Assembly: GCF_007676705.1 (NCBI RefSeq)
Contig: NZ_VEBF01000006.1
Location: 62,001 to 126,000, forward strand
Reading direction: 5' to 3'
Source: Paenibacillus xylanexedens
GTDB taxonomy: Bacteria; Bacillota; Bacilli; Paenibacillales; Paenibacillaceae
DNA: 64,000 nucleotides
A program made the position numbers and the translations under genes. Every line of letters starts with the position of its first letter. Position 1 is the first letter of the stretch. The notes beneath the pieces were generated by a model, which did no database searches, had not been told where the DNA came from, and was given only the letters and a program-made list of their open reading frames with translations. Positions 16,970-24,650 of the stretch are shown piece by piece.

Positions 16970-18355
16970 TCAAGTCTGTGTGGAATAGCCCTTATTCGGC
17001 AACGTCGCTTCCCCTCCTGCAGCGATATCCTTATCCCCAGATGGTTCAACGTATTCCCGTTTCAGCATTCGCATGAAAGGCAGGAAGAACGACATGCCGA
17101 TAACATTCATGCCAGCGATAACTCCATAGAAATAGATGACTTCATTGAAGGCTCGAGTCAATCCCCAGCCAAGTGCGATAATAATGAGGAAATATACCGC
17201 ATTCAGGAGGATGGCCTGATATCCGCGTCCGCTCTGTTCCATCGTCAGCAGGGTTGTCATCATGGGGCCCATGCCAATATAAGAAAGAGCAACGATGGAC
17301 AGATACCTCGCTGCTTCAGCTCGGGTCGCCACGTCTTCAATCAGGAATGCTGTAAGCGGATCTCGCCAGATCCAGACGGCAATGGCAATGATTGCGTACA
17401 GCGCAAAGGATTGCAACAGCCCCTGACGATAGCTTGCATAGGCTCTTGGCCGATGTGGGGATTGCAAATTATGATTGATGATAATACCGATAGCGGAGCC
17501 AATTACGATTCCCGGCAAGATCGCCATCGTTTGAATTCGATAACCGACGCCAAACCCGGCTACTGCCCCTTCACCAAAGTGACTGACAATTTTATTGAAA
17601 AAAAATGTACTCAGAAAAATCATGCAGTACGAAATGAACACAGGAATACCTACATGCCTGAGGGAAACCAGATGCTTTTGTGCAAAAGCAAAGCGTTCAA
17701 ACACCATTTCCTTGCGAATAAACAGAATCAGCAGGGAGATGGCCAATGACAGGGTCGAAGTAATCAGGTTGGCGTAGATGATACCCTTCAAATCCAGCCC
17801 GAAGATCGACACAAATGTGTACACGAGTGCAATGTTCAGCATCGCCATTCCAACCGAGCTCCATGAAGCAGCCTGTGCCCGGCCCAGTCCTCGTAGTGCC
17901 GCGCTGCTCACTGCCGCCAGGACAGCCGGTATGCTCACTGCCATCATGCCCCCTACGTACAGCGTAAACACGGGCCCGATGTCGGCAGGCACGCGGTAAA
18001 ACCATGAAAGCACAGGGGTGAGCAGCATCACAATTCCCCCGGTGAGAATGGCAAGCAGCATGGCACTGCCCATCATGTGCAAGAACAATTGGGTAAATGC
18101 GCGGGAGCCCCCGGCACGACTGCGTGCCACCGCTACCTGAACAGAGAGCTGCATCGCTTCGATGATGGCTATCATGACGAATGAGACAGGAATGTACAAC
18201 GAGAGTACATACAGTACACTTTGACTCGTGTGACCCATGAAAAATACATTGGCCAGTTGCGTAATCACGTTAACCAGAGAAGCGAGAAGCATCGGAACGG
18301 CCGTACGAAATAACAAACGATGGATCGAGCCGGCCGTATAATCGATCCCCTGCAT
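16970..18355 (-). CDS. MATE family multidrug/product exporter
   Basis: The protein has twelve predicted membrane segments in two homologous halves, the layout of MATE (MatE) antiporters that export organic cations with Na+ or H+. Representative segments are VPMLLASLVNVITQLANVFF near the N-terminus and VGYRIQTMAILPGIVIGSAI at the start of the second half. The ATG at 18355 was chosen because GGAGGTG stands 5 bases before it; a GTG at 18370 is less likely. Located inside the cluster between the fourth thiolase-like gene and the arginase homologue, it probably exports the product and may give self-resistance. Confidence 0.9.
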   Translation of the reverse strand: MQGIDYTAGSIHRLLFRTAVPMLLASLVNVITQLANVFFMGHTSQSVLYVLSLYIPVSFVMIAIIEAMQLSVQVAVARSRAGGSRAFTQLFLHMMGSAMLLAILTGGIVMLLTPVLSWFYRVPADIGPVFTLYVGGMMAVSIPAVLAAVSSAALRGLGRAQAASWSSVGMAMLNIALVYTFVSIFGLDLKGIIYANLITSTLSLAISLLILFIRKEMVFERFAFAQKHLVSLRHVGIPVFISYCMIFLSTFFFNKIVSHFGEGAVAGFGVGYRIQTMAILPGIVIGSAIGIIINHNLQSPHRPRAYASYRQGLLQSFALYAIIAIAVWIWRDPLTAFLIEDVATRAEAARYLSIVALSYIGMGPMMTTLLTMEQSGRGYQAILLNAVYFLIIIALGWGLTRAFNEVIYFYGVIAGMNVIGMSFFLPFMRMLKREYVEPSGDKDIAAGGEATLPNKGYSTQT

Positions 18356-18373
18356 GGTGTTCACCTCCACGAT

Positions 18374-19342
18374 TCATGAAGTCTTGATTTCTTGATTCAA
18401 TGTAATTCTGCTGAGCAATGGCAGATGTACCACATGCACACAACAACCGGATATCATCCGGTCGTTATCCCATGAGACCAGTATGACCCGATCATCTGGC
18501 CTAATGATGCCACGCTCCAGCTTATCTGCCAGTTGTATCCACACATCCCCGCTCTGATAATCGGTATGCGGTACGCAGACGGTCTTGGAAGGCGAAATAT
18601 GCAAAACAGTACTTCCACTGATGCGTAATCCCAGTCTTGACTGAAGAATGATGTGCTCGGCTGCATAAACATCCATCCATTCGCGGATAACGCCAAGTGC
18701 TTCGGATGAAAAAGTCGTAGTTTCATTTGACCTGATGATCCTTTTTCCCGAGTAGTATACCTGCAACGCACCTTGACCCAGACCAGCCTCCAGCGCAACC
18801 GCCATGTCACCCAGTTCACCGTAAGGTTCGGATCGCTGACCGTACCCCATCTGTCCATCTTCATGGAGAATTCGCTGCTCCACCATCACAATCGCAGTGC
18901 GTTCGTTGGGAAGCATACTCCAGAGAGCTGCCTGAATGGCCTCAGTACCCGCGAGTGCACCCATATGGGTTATCCCCAGTGGATGATCAACTCGCCATGG
19001 AGCCGTTTCAAGTATTCGGGCAAGCGGAGCATTCAGCGCATGGCGTTCGGGACAACTCTGGGCAAGGATCAGCCATTCCCAGTATGGCTTCGTAGACAAT
19101 CGCTCCAGCACCATAAGCACAAGATCACCGGCTGTCACACGTCGCCCATCGGACATAAGGGAGCGGGTCAACGTCCCTACGCGACCATAGTAGTGATCCT
19201 CCATGTATATGTGCGGTGAAACACATACATAATCATCCGGGGTTGGCCAATCCAGCGTATACAGATGATCCTCCGCCGTAAGCCAGCATATATGATCCAC
19301 ATAGGTGGGCACGCCAATGTCATCATGAAGTGAATCAGGCAT
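18374..19342 (-). CDS. degenerate thiolase-fold (FabH-like) protein, no catalytic Cys
   Basis: No family is obvious at first sight, but the order of segments follows the two KAS III-like proteins of this cluster: a helix ITHMGALAGTEAIQAALWSM at the nucleophile position, then AIVMVEQRIL, GDMAVALEAGLGQG, and a C-terminal GDVWIQLADKLERGIIRPDD like their INLSSGL segment. The nucleophile position carries Ala/Leu instead of Cys, and the PHNVN His motif is replaced by VLHISPSKT. It is therefore probably non-catalytic, perhaps a structural partner or a selectivity factor. The start ATG at 19342 gives an ATGCCTGA overlap with the previous stop and has GGGAAG upstream. Confidence 0.6.
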   Translation of the reverse strand: MPDSLHDDIGVPTYVDHICWLTAEDHLYTLDWPTPDDYVCVSPHIYMEDHYYGRVGTLTRSLMSDGRRVTAGDLVLMVLERLSTKPYWEWLILAQSCPERHALNAPLARILETAPWRVDHPLGITHMGALAGTEAIQAALWSMLPNERTAIVMVEQRILHEDGQMGYGQRSEPYGELGDMAVALEAGLGQGALQVYYSGKRIIRSNETTTFSSEALGVIREWMDVYAAEHIILQSRLGLRISGSTVLHISPSKTVCVPHTDYQSGDVWIQLADKLERGIIRPDDRVILVSWDNDRMISGCCVHVVHLPLLSRITLNQEIKTS

Positions 19343-20492
19343 TCTGCATCTTCCCGTTGGCATATGCCTGAAAAACGTTAATCTTTTGAATGGACGTTGT
19401 GCCTTCCATGAACTCAAAGGCCCTTGCATCACGATACCATTTGTTCAGCAGAGGATGTTCCATCAAGGAACCTGGCCCCATCATCTCCAGTGCCCATTCC
19501 GTCGCTTCCTCGGCAACTGCCGCAGCTCGTATTTTACTAAGGGAAGCCAGATATCCCTTATTTGCATCATGGTCAATCTCGGCCGCAGCGTTACGAATCA
19601 TGCTGCGTAGCGCGTGCAGACGCATCTCCAGCCGCTCCAATTCTGTCTTCTCGCGTTCTGTGAAGAACGTTCTGTGCTCCACAACATAATCATACGCAGC
19701 CTGTGCAACACCAAGCGCCAATGCTGCCACGCTGGGACGCATCCGGTGGAATGTCCGCAACGCTCCCCACAACCCACGCTTGGTTGGGCTTAAATGACGC
19801 CCGAGAATATCCTTCTCTTCCAGTGGGTATGCCTCGAATTGCAGATGGCTGAGTTGCAAACCGCGAAGACCCATCGTGTCCAGCGGAGTTGCTGTGAAGC
19901 CCGGCATGGAAGGATCAACGATCGCCACCTGAATACCCAGAGGCGTGCGATTGGTCTGGGCAAATACCAGACCGATACTCGCCCGGTGTCCATTTCCAAT
20001 ATAAAATTTGTGTCCGGTTAACTCCATTCCCCCATCCGGATGACGCGTAATCCGCGTACTAATCTCCGTTGCATCCGAGCCCTTCTCCGGCTCAGACAAG
20101 GCAAAAACAGCCCAAGCCGCTCCTTTCAGGAAGTGACTATAAAAGCGCTCCTTCTGTTCCTCATCCCCCAAGTCAATCATGACGATACTGGACATGGAAG
20201 GGCCAGGCCCCCCCAGAAAGACTCCCGCATCTCCTGCGGACAACTGCTCGATTGTAATAACTCTTTCCAGCGAAGAAAGTCCATAATATCGATCCTGACC
20301 TATCGTTACGATCGGCTGACCGCCATACTCCGGGGGAATCATCATATGATTGATGGCCTGCAGAGCAGACGTGTGCAAAAACTCGGTGAGCCGGTCTGGC
20401 TCCTGGTCAATGATCAGGCCGATCTGACGAAGTTCCGCAGCATACTGTTTCATCTCATGCTCAAACACCGCAATTGTTGATGGTGTAATCAT
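19335..20492 (-). CDS. acyl-CoA/acyl-ACP dehydrogenase family flavoprotein, 385 aa
   Basis: The full acyl-CoA dehydrogenase domain set is present: N-terminal helices, the FAD/substrate segment FALSEPEKGSDATEI, the beta domain GHKFYIGNGHRASIG, and a C-terminal helical bundle ending in FEFMEGTTSIQKINVFQAY. The Glu of MEGT sits where the catalytic base of the family lies, so it is likely active. It should oxidise, or in this context desaturate, a thioester-bound acyl chain, plausibly on the cluster's ACP. It begins at the ATG overlapping the previous gene's TGA (TGATG) after AAGGAGGAG. It pairs with the shorter homologue just upstream. Confidence 0.85.
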   Translation of the reverse strand: MITPSTIAVFEHEMKQYAAELRQIGLIIDQEPDRLTEFLHTSALQAINHMMIPPEYGGQPIVTIGQDRYYGLSSLERVITIEQLSAGDAGVFLGGPGPSMSSIVMIDLGDEEQKERFYSHFLKGAAWAVFALSEPEKGSDATEISTRITRHPDGGMELTGHKFYIGNGHRASIGLVFAQTNRTPLGIQVAIVDPSMPGFTATPLDTMGLRGLQLSHLQFEAYPLEEKDILGRHLSPTKRGLWGALRTFHRMRPSVAALALGVAQAAYDYVVEHRTFFTEREKTELERLEMRLHALRSMIRNAAAEIDHDANKGYLASLSKIRAAAVAEEATEWALEMMGPGSLMEHPLLNKWYRDARAFEFMEGTTSIQKINVFQAYANGKMQNA

Positions 20493-21214
20493 CAATACTC
20501 CTCCTTACCTGGCAACAGTACGTTTTTCACCAGTTGGCCGGCATATGTATAGGCAGATACGCCCTGTCTCAAAAAACCAAAACCACCGCCAAGACGTTGG
20601 ATCTGCCTGAAGGCCTCGTCCAATTCCTGATGTATCCACGTATGAACACGGACGGATGGGATGCCAGGATTCGCGGACAAGTAACGGTCTTCAGGTAACG
20701 TTTCCACCATATATAGCGTGGTCAGAATGTCAGCAACCATGCCCTTCACGAGTTGGTGCTGAAACGTGGATTGCCCACCCGATATTCGCACCGACAAATG
20801 CTTGCGAACCTGCTCCAGGCCAGCCTTACACAGCTCTGCACGGAACTCAAGCAGGCGTGTTCTCAGTTCATTCGAATTCACACCTTCGCCTGATATCTCA
20901 GCCTTCTCGTCCTCATTCGGCTGCACCCGGTATAGCTGTAATCCGGAGGGCTCCAGCATCCGATCCTGCACAGGAACGGCATGTAGTTGGTTCCAACGAT
21001 ACAGTCCAGCTGATGCTTCATGCCAAAGTAAAGGATCTTGTTCAATGAGATGAGCGGTCGCCAATACGTATGGGCCTGTTGCCAAAAGTACTGGACGATT
21101 GCTCACAAGCCAGGTTTTCGCCTCGAACATTTCCGAAATCGGAGCAACGGGGTTACCTGCTGCCTTTGATCCAACAGGCTTCGCATCTGCGCCCTGGAAT
21201 TCAATAACGTGCAT
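20492..21214 (-). CDS. acyl-CoA-dehydrogenase-related protein, C-terminal-domain type, 240 aa
   Basis: The second half (about 115-240) resembles the C-terminal four-helix domain of acyl-CoA dehydrogenases: RKHLSVRISGGQSTFQHQLV, MVADILTTLYMVE, then LGGGFGFLRQGVSAYTYAG. The first half has no clear similarity and lacks the usual FAD-binding beta domain, and no catalytic Glu is recognisable. It may form a heteromer with the full-length homologue encoded immediately downstream, as shown for some heteromeric dehydrogenases, or be a remnant with a new role. The ATG at 21214 lies 7 bases from AGGAGG. Confidence 0.6.
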   Translation of the reverse strand: MHVIEFQGADAKPVGSKAAGNPVAPISEMFEAKTWLVSNRPVLLATGPYVLATAHLIEQDPLLWHEASAGLYRWNQLHAVPVQDRMLEPSGLQLYRVQPNEDEKAEISGEGVNSNELRTRLLEFRAELCKAGLEQVRKHLSVRISGGQSTFQHQLVKGMVADILTTLYMVETLPEDRYLSANPGIPSVRVHTWIHQELDEAFRQIQRLGGGFGFLRQGVSAYTYAGQLVKNVLLPGKEEY

Positions 21215-21229
21215 TGCCATTCCTCCTGT

Positions 21230-22186
21230 TCATTCTTCTTCGCATCCTCCATGCTCCACCAATGCAAAGCCAAAAAAACTGCCAAGCCCGATACTGACCA
21301 TGATGGAGCGCCCCTTCATACACACCCAATCCTGCTCCAATCCCGAACTCAGGTTAATAAACGGGTCGTTGGAAAAGGTATGTCCGATTCGCTGAATGTT
21401 ATCCAGATATATCCGATCAAGCCCAACTCCCGTACGTCGCGAGAATTCCTTCCAAGTTGTCCAGTTCACATTATGGGGGAAAATATGATTCACATCCTCG
21501 AAACTCAGGCCTTGCATTGACAGCAGCTCTTCCATCCCTTGAATGATATGGTCTACATACAATCGATTAAATGCCGAGATCTCATCGGCAGTCGCATGAT
21601 AGCCCGTGTGGAACCGGGTGTCTCGCAGCACATGCGCGGCCTGAACGACATGTTGGCGACTCTCTCTGCTTAATAGAACGGCTACGGCGGAATCCCCCAG
21701 AATGGCCGACTTGCGCAGATACCGCCATTCGGGAGGCAAAAAATTGAATTGATCCGCACAGATCAGCAACACATTGCGGATGTGAGGCTGCGTTCGCGAG
21801 ATTCGTTCAAGCCATTGAAGAGCAGCTATCGACGATGCACAGTTCATTTGGGATATACCATAGAACGGGACATCTTCCAGCCCAAAGCGACAGAGGATAC
21901 GCTGCCCGAGCCTGTAATCACTCGGTGTCTGCACCTGGAAGGAATGGACATAGAGAACAAGGTCGATCTCGGAAAGGGAATGTCTACTCTGAAGCCGTTC
22001 CACAGCCTGCGCGATCGTATCGTCAAGCATCTGGTCCGATTCCGTTACAGGCACGCCTTCCAGGCGGTGATACTTGTGCAGAAACTGAAGTTCGCCTTTC
22101 CCTAGCTCCATGGCAGCTAACACCTCTTCCGGCTGCTGAATCTGCTCAGGCAGATAGACGCCAATATCCACAATACCGAAACCCAA
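21230..22186 (-). CDS. KAS III-like (FabH-family) acyl-condensing or acyl-transfer enzyme, Cys-His type
   Basis: The protein has a thiolase-fold with a typical FabH opening (GFGIVDIGVYLPE). The nucleophilic Cys is in ISQMNCASSIAALQ (about residue 116) and the active-site His in IFPHNVNWTTW. The Asn of the usual Cys-His-Asn triad is not in place; the equivalent segment reads QRIGHTFSNDPFINL, with His. PqsC and several acyl-transferring FabH relatives likewise lack the Asn. Its upstream neighbour is a Cys-less homologue, giving a PqsB/PqsC-like pair. A TTG start at 22186 is favoured because AAGGAGGGAGATCA lies right before it and the overlapping ATG starts lack a good site. Confidence 0.85.
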   Translation of the reverse strand: MGFGIVDIGVYLPEQIQQPEEVLAAMELGKGELQFLHKYHRLEGVPVTESDQMLDDTIAQAVERLQSRHSLSEIDLVLYVHSFQVQTPSDYRLGQRILCRFGLEDVPFYGISQMNCASSIAALQWLERISRTQPHIRNVLLICADQFNFLPPEWRYLRKSAILGDSAVAVLLSRESRQHVVQAAHVLRDTRFHTGYHATADEISAFNRLYVDHIIQGMEELLSMQGLSFEDVNHIFPHNVNWTTWKEFSRRTGVGLDRIYLDNIQRIGHTFSNDPFINLSSGLEQDWVCMKGRSIMVSIGLGSFFGFALVEHGGCEEE

Positions 22187-22206
22187 TGATCTCCCTCCTT
22201 CTTCCA

Positions 22207-23085
22207 TTAGTGTCCATTCATGCTCCATTCAAAGGTCCGGATCAGCAGGGCATGAATAAACGAATCCGTCTGTTCCAGATGCATAAGACATATGTACTCT
22301 CCCCCGTCCTTCTCATTCAGTAACTCCTGTAATGCAAAGAATGGCGCGGCACTCCAGTGTGACGGATCATAACAGCTCTTCAATCCAATTTCGCCGTACC
22401 AGGCAGCCTGATTGCACAGCTGCTCCAGATCAGGATGGATGAGCAAATTAATCCGGCTCCGGTGAATGGATGCCCCGACACATAATCGATCCAGCACCGT
22501 CTCCGCAGTATCCGCTATGGAATCCTCAGCATGTCGCATCTCTACACCAAGCAGCGATGGTCCTACGCCTGTCATCCGATCAAGGTATATGGCTGCTGCG
22601 GTGTCCGGCCCAAGTGGCGCTTCCAGCTCCACAGTTTCATAGGGGAGAGCTGTCTGATCCATGATCAGCAGCATGCCTTTTGAGTATCCTTCTCTGCCCA
22701 GATAGTGCTGAAGCATGTGCAGAGCAGCAAAAGGAGCACCAAAACCAAGATCATTTACAGCAAAACTGATAAAGCGAGCCTGATAACGATCCATCAAATA
22801 ATTCACAATCGATATATCCGGGCGGGTATTCGGAAAATTGTAAGCCAGCAGTAGCACATCCACATCCTGCATGACCCGATCAAGTCCCGTTTCTTCCAAC
22901 AGTTCTACACTCATCTCGTGATAGGCATTGTTGTTACGCCCCTGCAAAAGTTGAACGTCGTACTTGATCGGAGTACCTGCGAGCATATCCTGATGAAAGC
23001 GTAGCAGCTCCGGATGAGCAAACGGAGGCTTTTTCTCCGAGAACAGTCTGACTCCCATCTCCCGAATGGCAATGGGCGAAGCCAT
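22207..23085 (-). CDS. degenerate KAS III-like protein lacking the catalytic Cys
   Basis: The segment order follows a FabH-family protein, but the nucleophile region reads FAVNDLGFGAPFAALHML, where the active homologues have NCAS: no Cys is present. The His motif is also altered (INLLIHPDLEQL). GPDTAAAIYLDRMTG matches the GD-S-AAVLL segment of its paralogues. It is translated directly after the ACP (TGATG overlap) and is followed by an active FabH-like gene, the arrangement of a non-catalytic/catalytic heterodimer such as PqsB/PqsC or KS-beta/KS-alpha in type II polyketide systems. A role as chain-length or partner subunit is inferred. Confidence 0.7.
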   Translation of the reverse strand: MASPIAIREMGVRLFSEKKPPFAHPELLRFHQDMLAGTPIKYDVQLLQGRNNNAYHEMSVELLEETGLDRVMQDVDVLLLAYNFPNTRPDISIVNYLMDRYQARFISFAVNDLGFGAPFAALHMLQHYLGREGYSKGMLLIMDQTALPYETVELEAPLGPDTAAAIYLDRMTGVGPSLLGVEMRHAEDSIADTAETVLDRLCVGASIHRSRINLLIHPDLEQLCNQAAWYGEIGLKSCYDPSHWSAAPFFALQELLNEKDGGEYICLMHLEQTDSFIHALLIRTFEWSMNGH

Positions 23086-23354
23086 CAAGCCGCGATGAGC
23101 TGCTTCTCAATATAAGCAGCCAGGGAACCTACCGTATCGAATACATCGGGCTCCAGATCATCCGGGTCAATCTCCAGACCTTCAATCTGGTCCTCCAGCG
23201 TCATCAACAGTTCCAGAACCGAGGTCGAATCCAGGTAAAGTTCGTCAAATAAAGACGTGCTCAATTGGATATCCTGCCTGGCTTCGGTATTCAACACTTC
23301 AGCAAGGGCAATCCTGATCTCTTCAAGCAATACTGCAGTCGTCATGATCATCAT
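23085..23354 (-). CDS. acyl carrier protein, about 86-89 aa
   Basis: This acidic four-helix carrier protein has the phosphopantetheine site in LYLDSTSVLELL: Ser43 after Asp, counting from the first ATG. The flanking sequence is typical, with a hydrophobic helix II (VLELLMTLEDQIEG) and a C-terminal TVGSLAAYIEKQL. Several in-frame ATGs lie after GAGGAGAG; the one at 23345 or 23351 may be used. It sits between the decarboxylase and a thiolase-like gene and is the only carrier in the cluster, so all acyl or amino-acyl intermediates probably ride on it. The Sfp-type enzyme at 11389 should activate it. BtrI in butirosin synthesis is the closest functional parallel. Confidence 0.9.
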   Translation of the reverse strand: MMIMTTAVLLEEIRIALAEVLNTEARQDIQLSTSLFDELYLDSTSVLELLMTLEDQIEGLEIDPDDLEPDVFDTVGSLAAYIEKQLIAA

Positions 23355-23363
23355 CTCTCCTCA

Positions 23364-24650
23364 TTAATTGGTTATTGCCGTGTGGGATACTTGAATCAGG
23401 CGTTGCTTGGACAGTAAATCCTGCGGAGTATCCCGCTCACGGATCAAGTGGGCCTCCCCGCCAACAATCAGCACTTCCGCCGGACTTCCGTGACTCAAAA
23501 AATGGGTGGGAGAAGCCGTTGGTCCGTAGGCTCCCGAATGAAAAACGCCGATCAGATCTCCTCGTTCAACAGGAGGAAGCAGTACACGCTTACCAATAAC
23601 ATCGTTGGGCGTACACAAGGGACCCGTAATGTTGTATTCGGCCACGGGGGAAGCACCATAACGCGTCAGCGAGGCGATCGGAAAGTTGCGCTTCACGTAG
23701 GAGCCTGTGCCTACCGCCGCCATATGGCAGTTTGTTCCACCATCTGTTACGACGAAGTGTTCTCCATACGATTGCTTCACGTACAGGGCACGACTAACCA
23801 GCATACCGCAGGTGCCTACCAGATATCGCCCAAGCTCCATAAACAGCCGGGTATTCGCATGACTGGACCGAAACGATTCGAACATTGGATTCAACTGTTC
23901 TGTGAGTGTGGCTATCGATAAGAATTGCTCGCCTTCATGATAGGGCACGCCCAATCCCCCGCCTACATCGACCATGCGCAGCGTGATATCCAGCTCATTC
24001 TCGATTCGATCCGCCAGTTCCAATATATGACGGGTATTCTGCACGATCGGCTCTACTTCCAACATGCGGGTTCCCATGTACACGTGAAGTCCCATGATCT
24101 CCACATGGGAGAAGCTTTCGAACTGCTCTTTCCCCTGGAGCACACTTTGTTCATCCATACCAAACTGCCGCGGTTTGCCACCCATAGTCAGCCTGGAACC
24201 TTTGACGGAAAAGGAAGGATTCACTCGCAGCGCCACTGGCACGATCCGTCCCTCACTTGCAGCAATGATCTCAATGCGCTCCAATTCCTGAAATGACTCA
24301 CACACAATTGCATATATACCAAGACGTATGCATGCAGTAATCTCGTCATCGCTTTTACCTGGCCCCAGGAAAATAATACTCTCTGGTGCTACTCCGGCCT
24401 GTACAGCCGTATGCAACTCTGTCAGAGAACACACCTCTGCCTGTGCTCCCATCTCGCGCAGCATTTGTACGATTGAAATATTTGGATTGGCCTTCAATGA
24501 ATAGAACAGCTCCACGTGAGACGTAAGCGATTCCCGAAGCTCTGTATACACTTGTCGCAACACATCCCCGTCATATACATACAGCGGGGTTCCGAATTTC
24601 TCGGCGATGTCCGAGACAGGCAACTGCTGAATCTGATATTCCGTAGACAC
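23364..24650 (-). CDS. fold-type III PLP-dependent decarboxylase (BtrK / DAP decarboxylase-like)
   Basis: The domain order is that of diaminopimelate/ornithine decarboxylases: an alanine-racemase-like barrel with the PLP Lys53 in FYSLKANPN, the phosphate-binding glycine run VDVGGGLGVPY, and the C-terminal beta domain with the conserved Cys in ITGPLCTPNDVIG and GAYGPTAS. It lies directly between an ATP-grasp ligase and an ACP. The same trio (BtrJ, BtrK, BtrI) makes gamma-aminobutyryl-ACP from glutamate in butirosin assembly, BtrK decarboxylating the ACP-bound amino acid. By analogy this enzyme should decarboxylate a carrier-bound amino acid. GTG start immediately after the preceding TGA. Confidence 0.85.
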   Translation of the reverse strand: MSTEYQIQQLPVSDIAEKFGTPLYVYDGDVLRQVYTELRESLTSHVELFYSLKANPNISIVQMLREMGAQAEVCSLTELHTAVQAGVAPESIIFLGPGKSDDEITACIRLGIYAIVCESFQELERIEIIAASEGRIVPVALRVNPSFSVKGSRLTMGGKPRQFGMDEQSVLQGKEQFESFSHVEIMGLHVYMGTRMLEVEPIVQNTRHILELADRIENELDITLRMVDVGGGLGVPYHEGEQFLSIATLTEQLNPMFESFRSSHANTRLFMELGRYLVGTCGMLVSRALYVKQSYGEHFVVTDGGTNCHMAAVGTGSYVKRNFPIASLTRYGASPVAEYNITGPLCTPNDVIGKRVLLPPVERGDLIGVFHSGAYGPTASPTHFLSHGSPAEVLIVGGEAHLIRERDTPQDLLSKQRLIQVSHTAITN

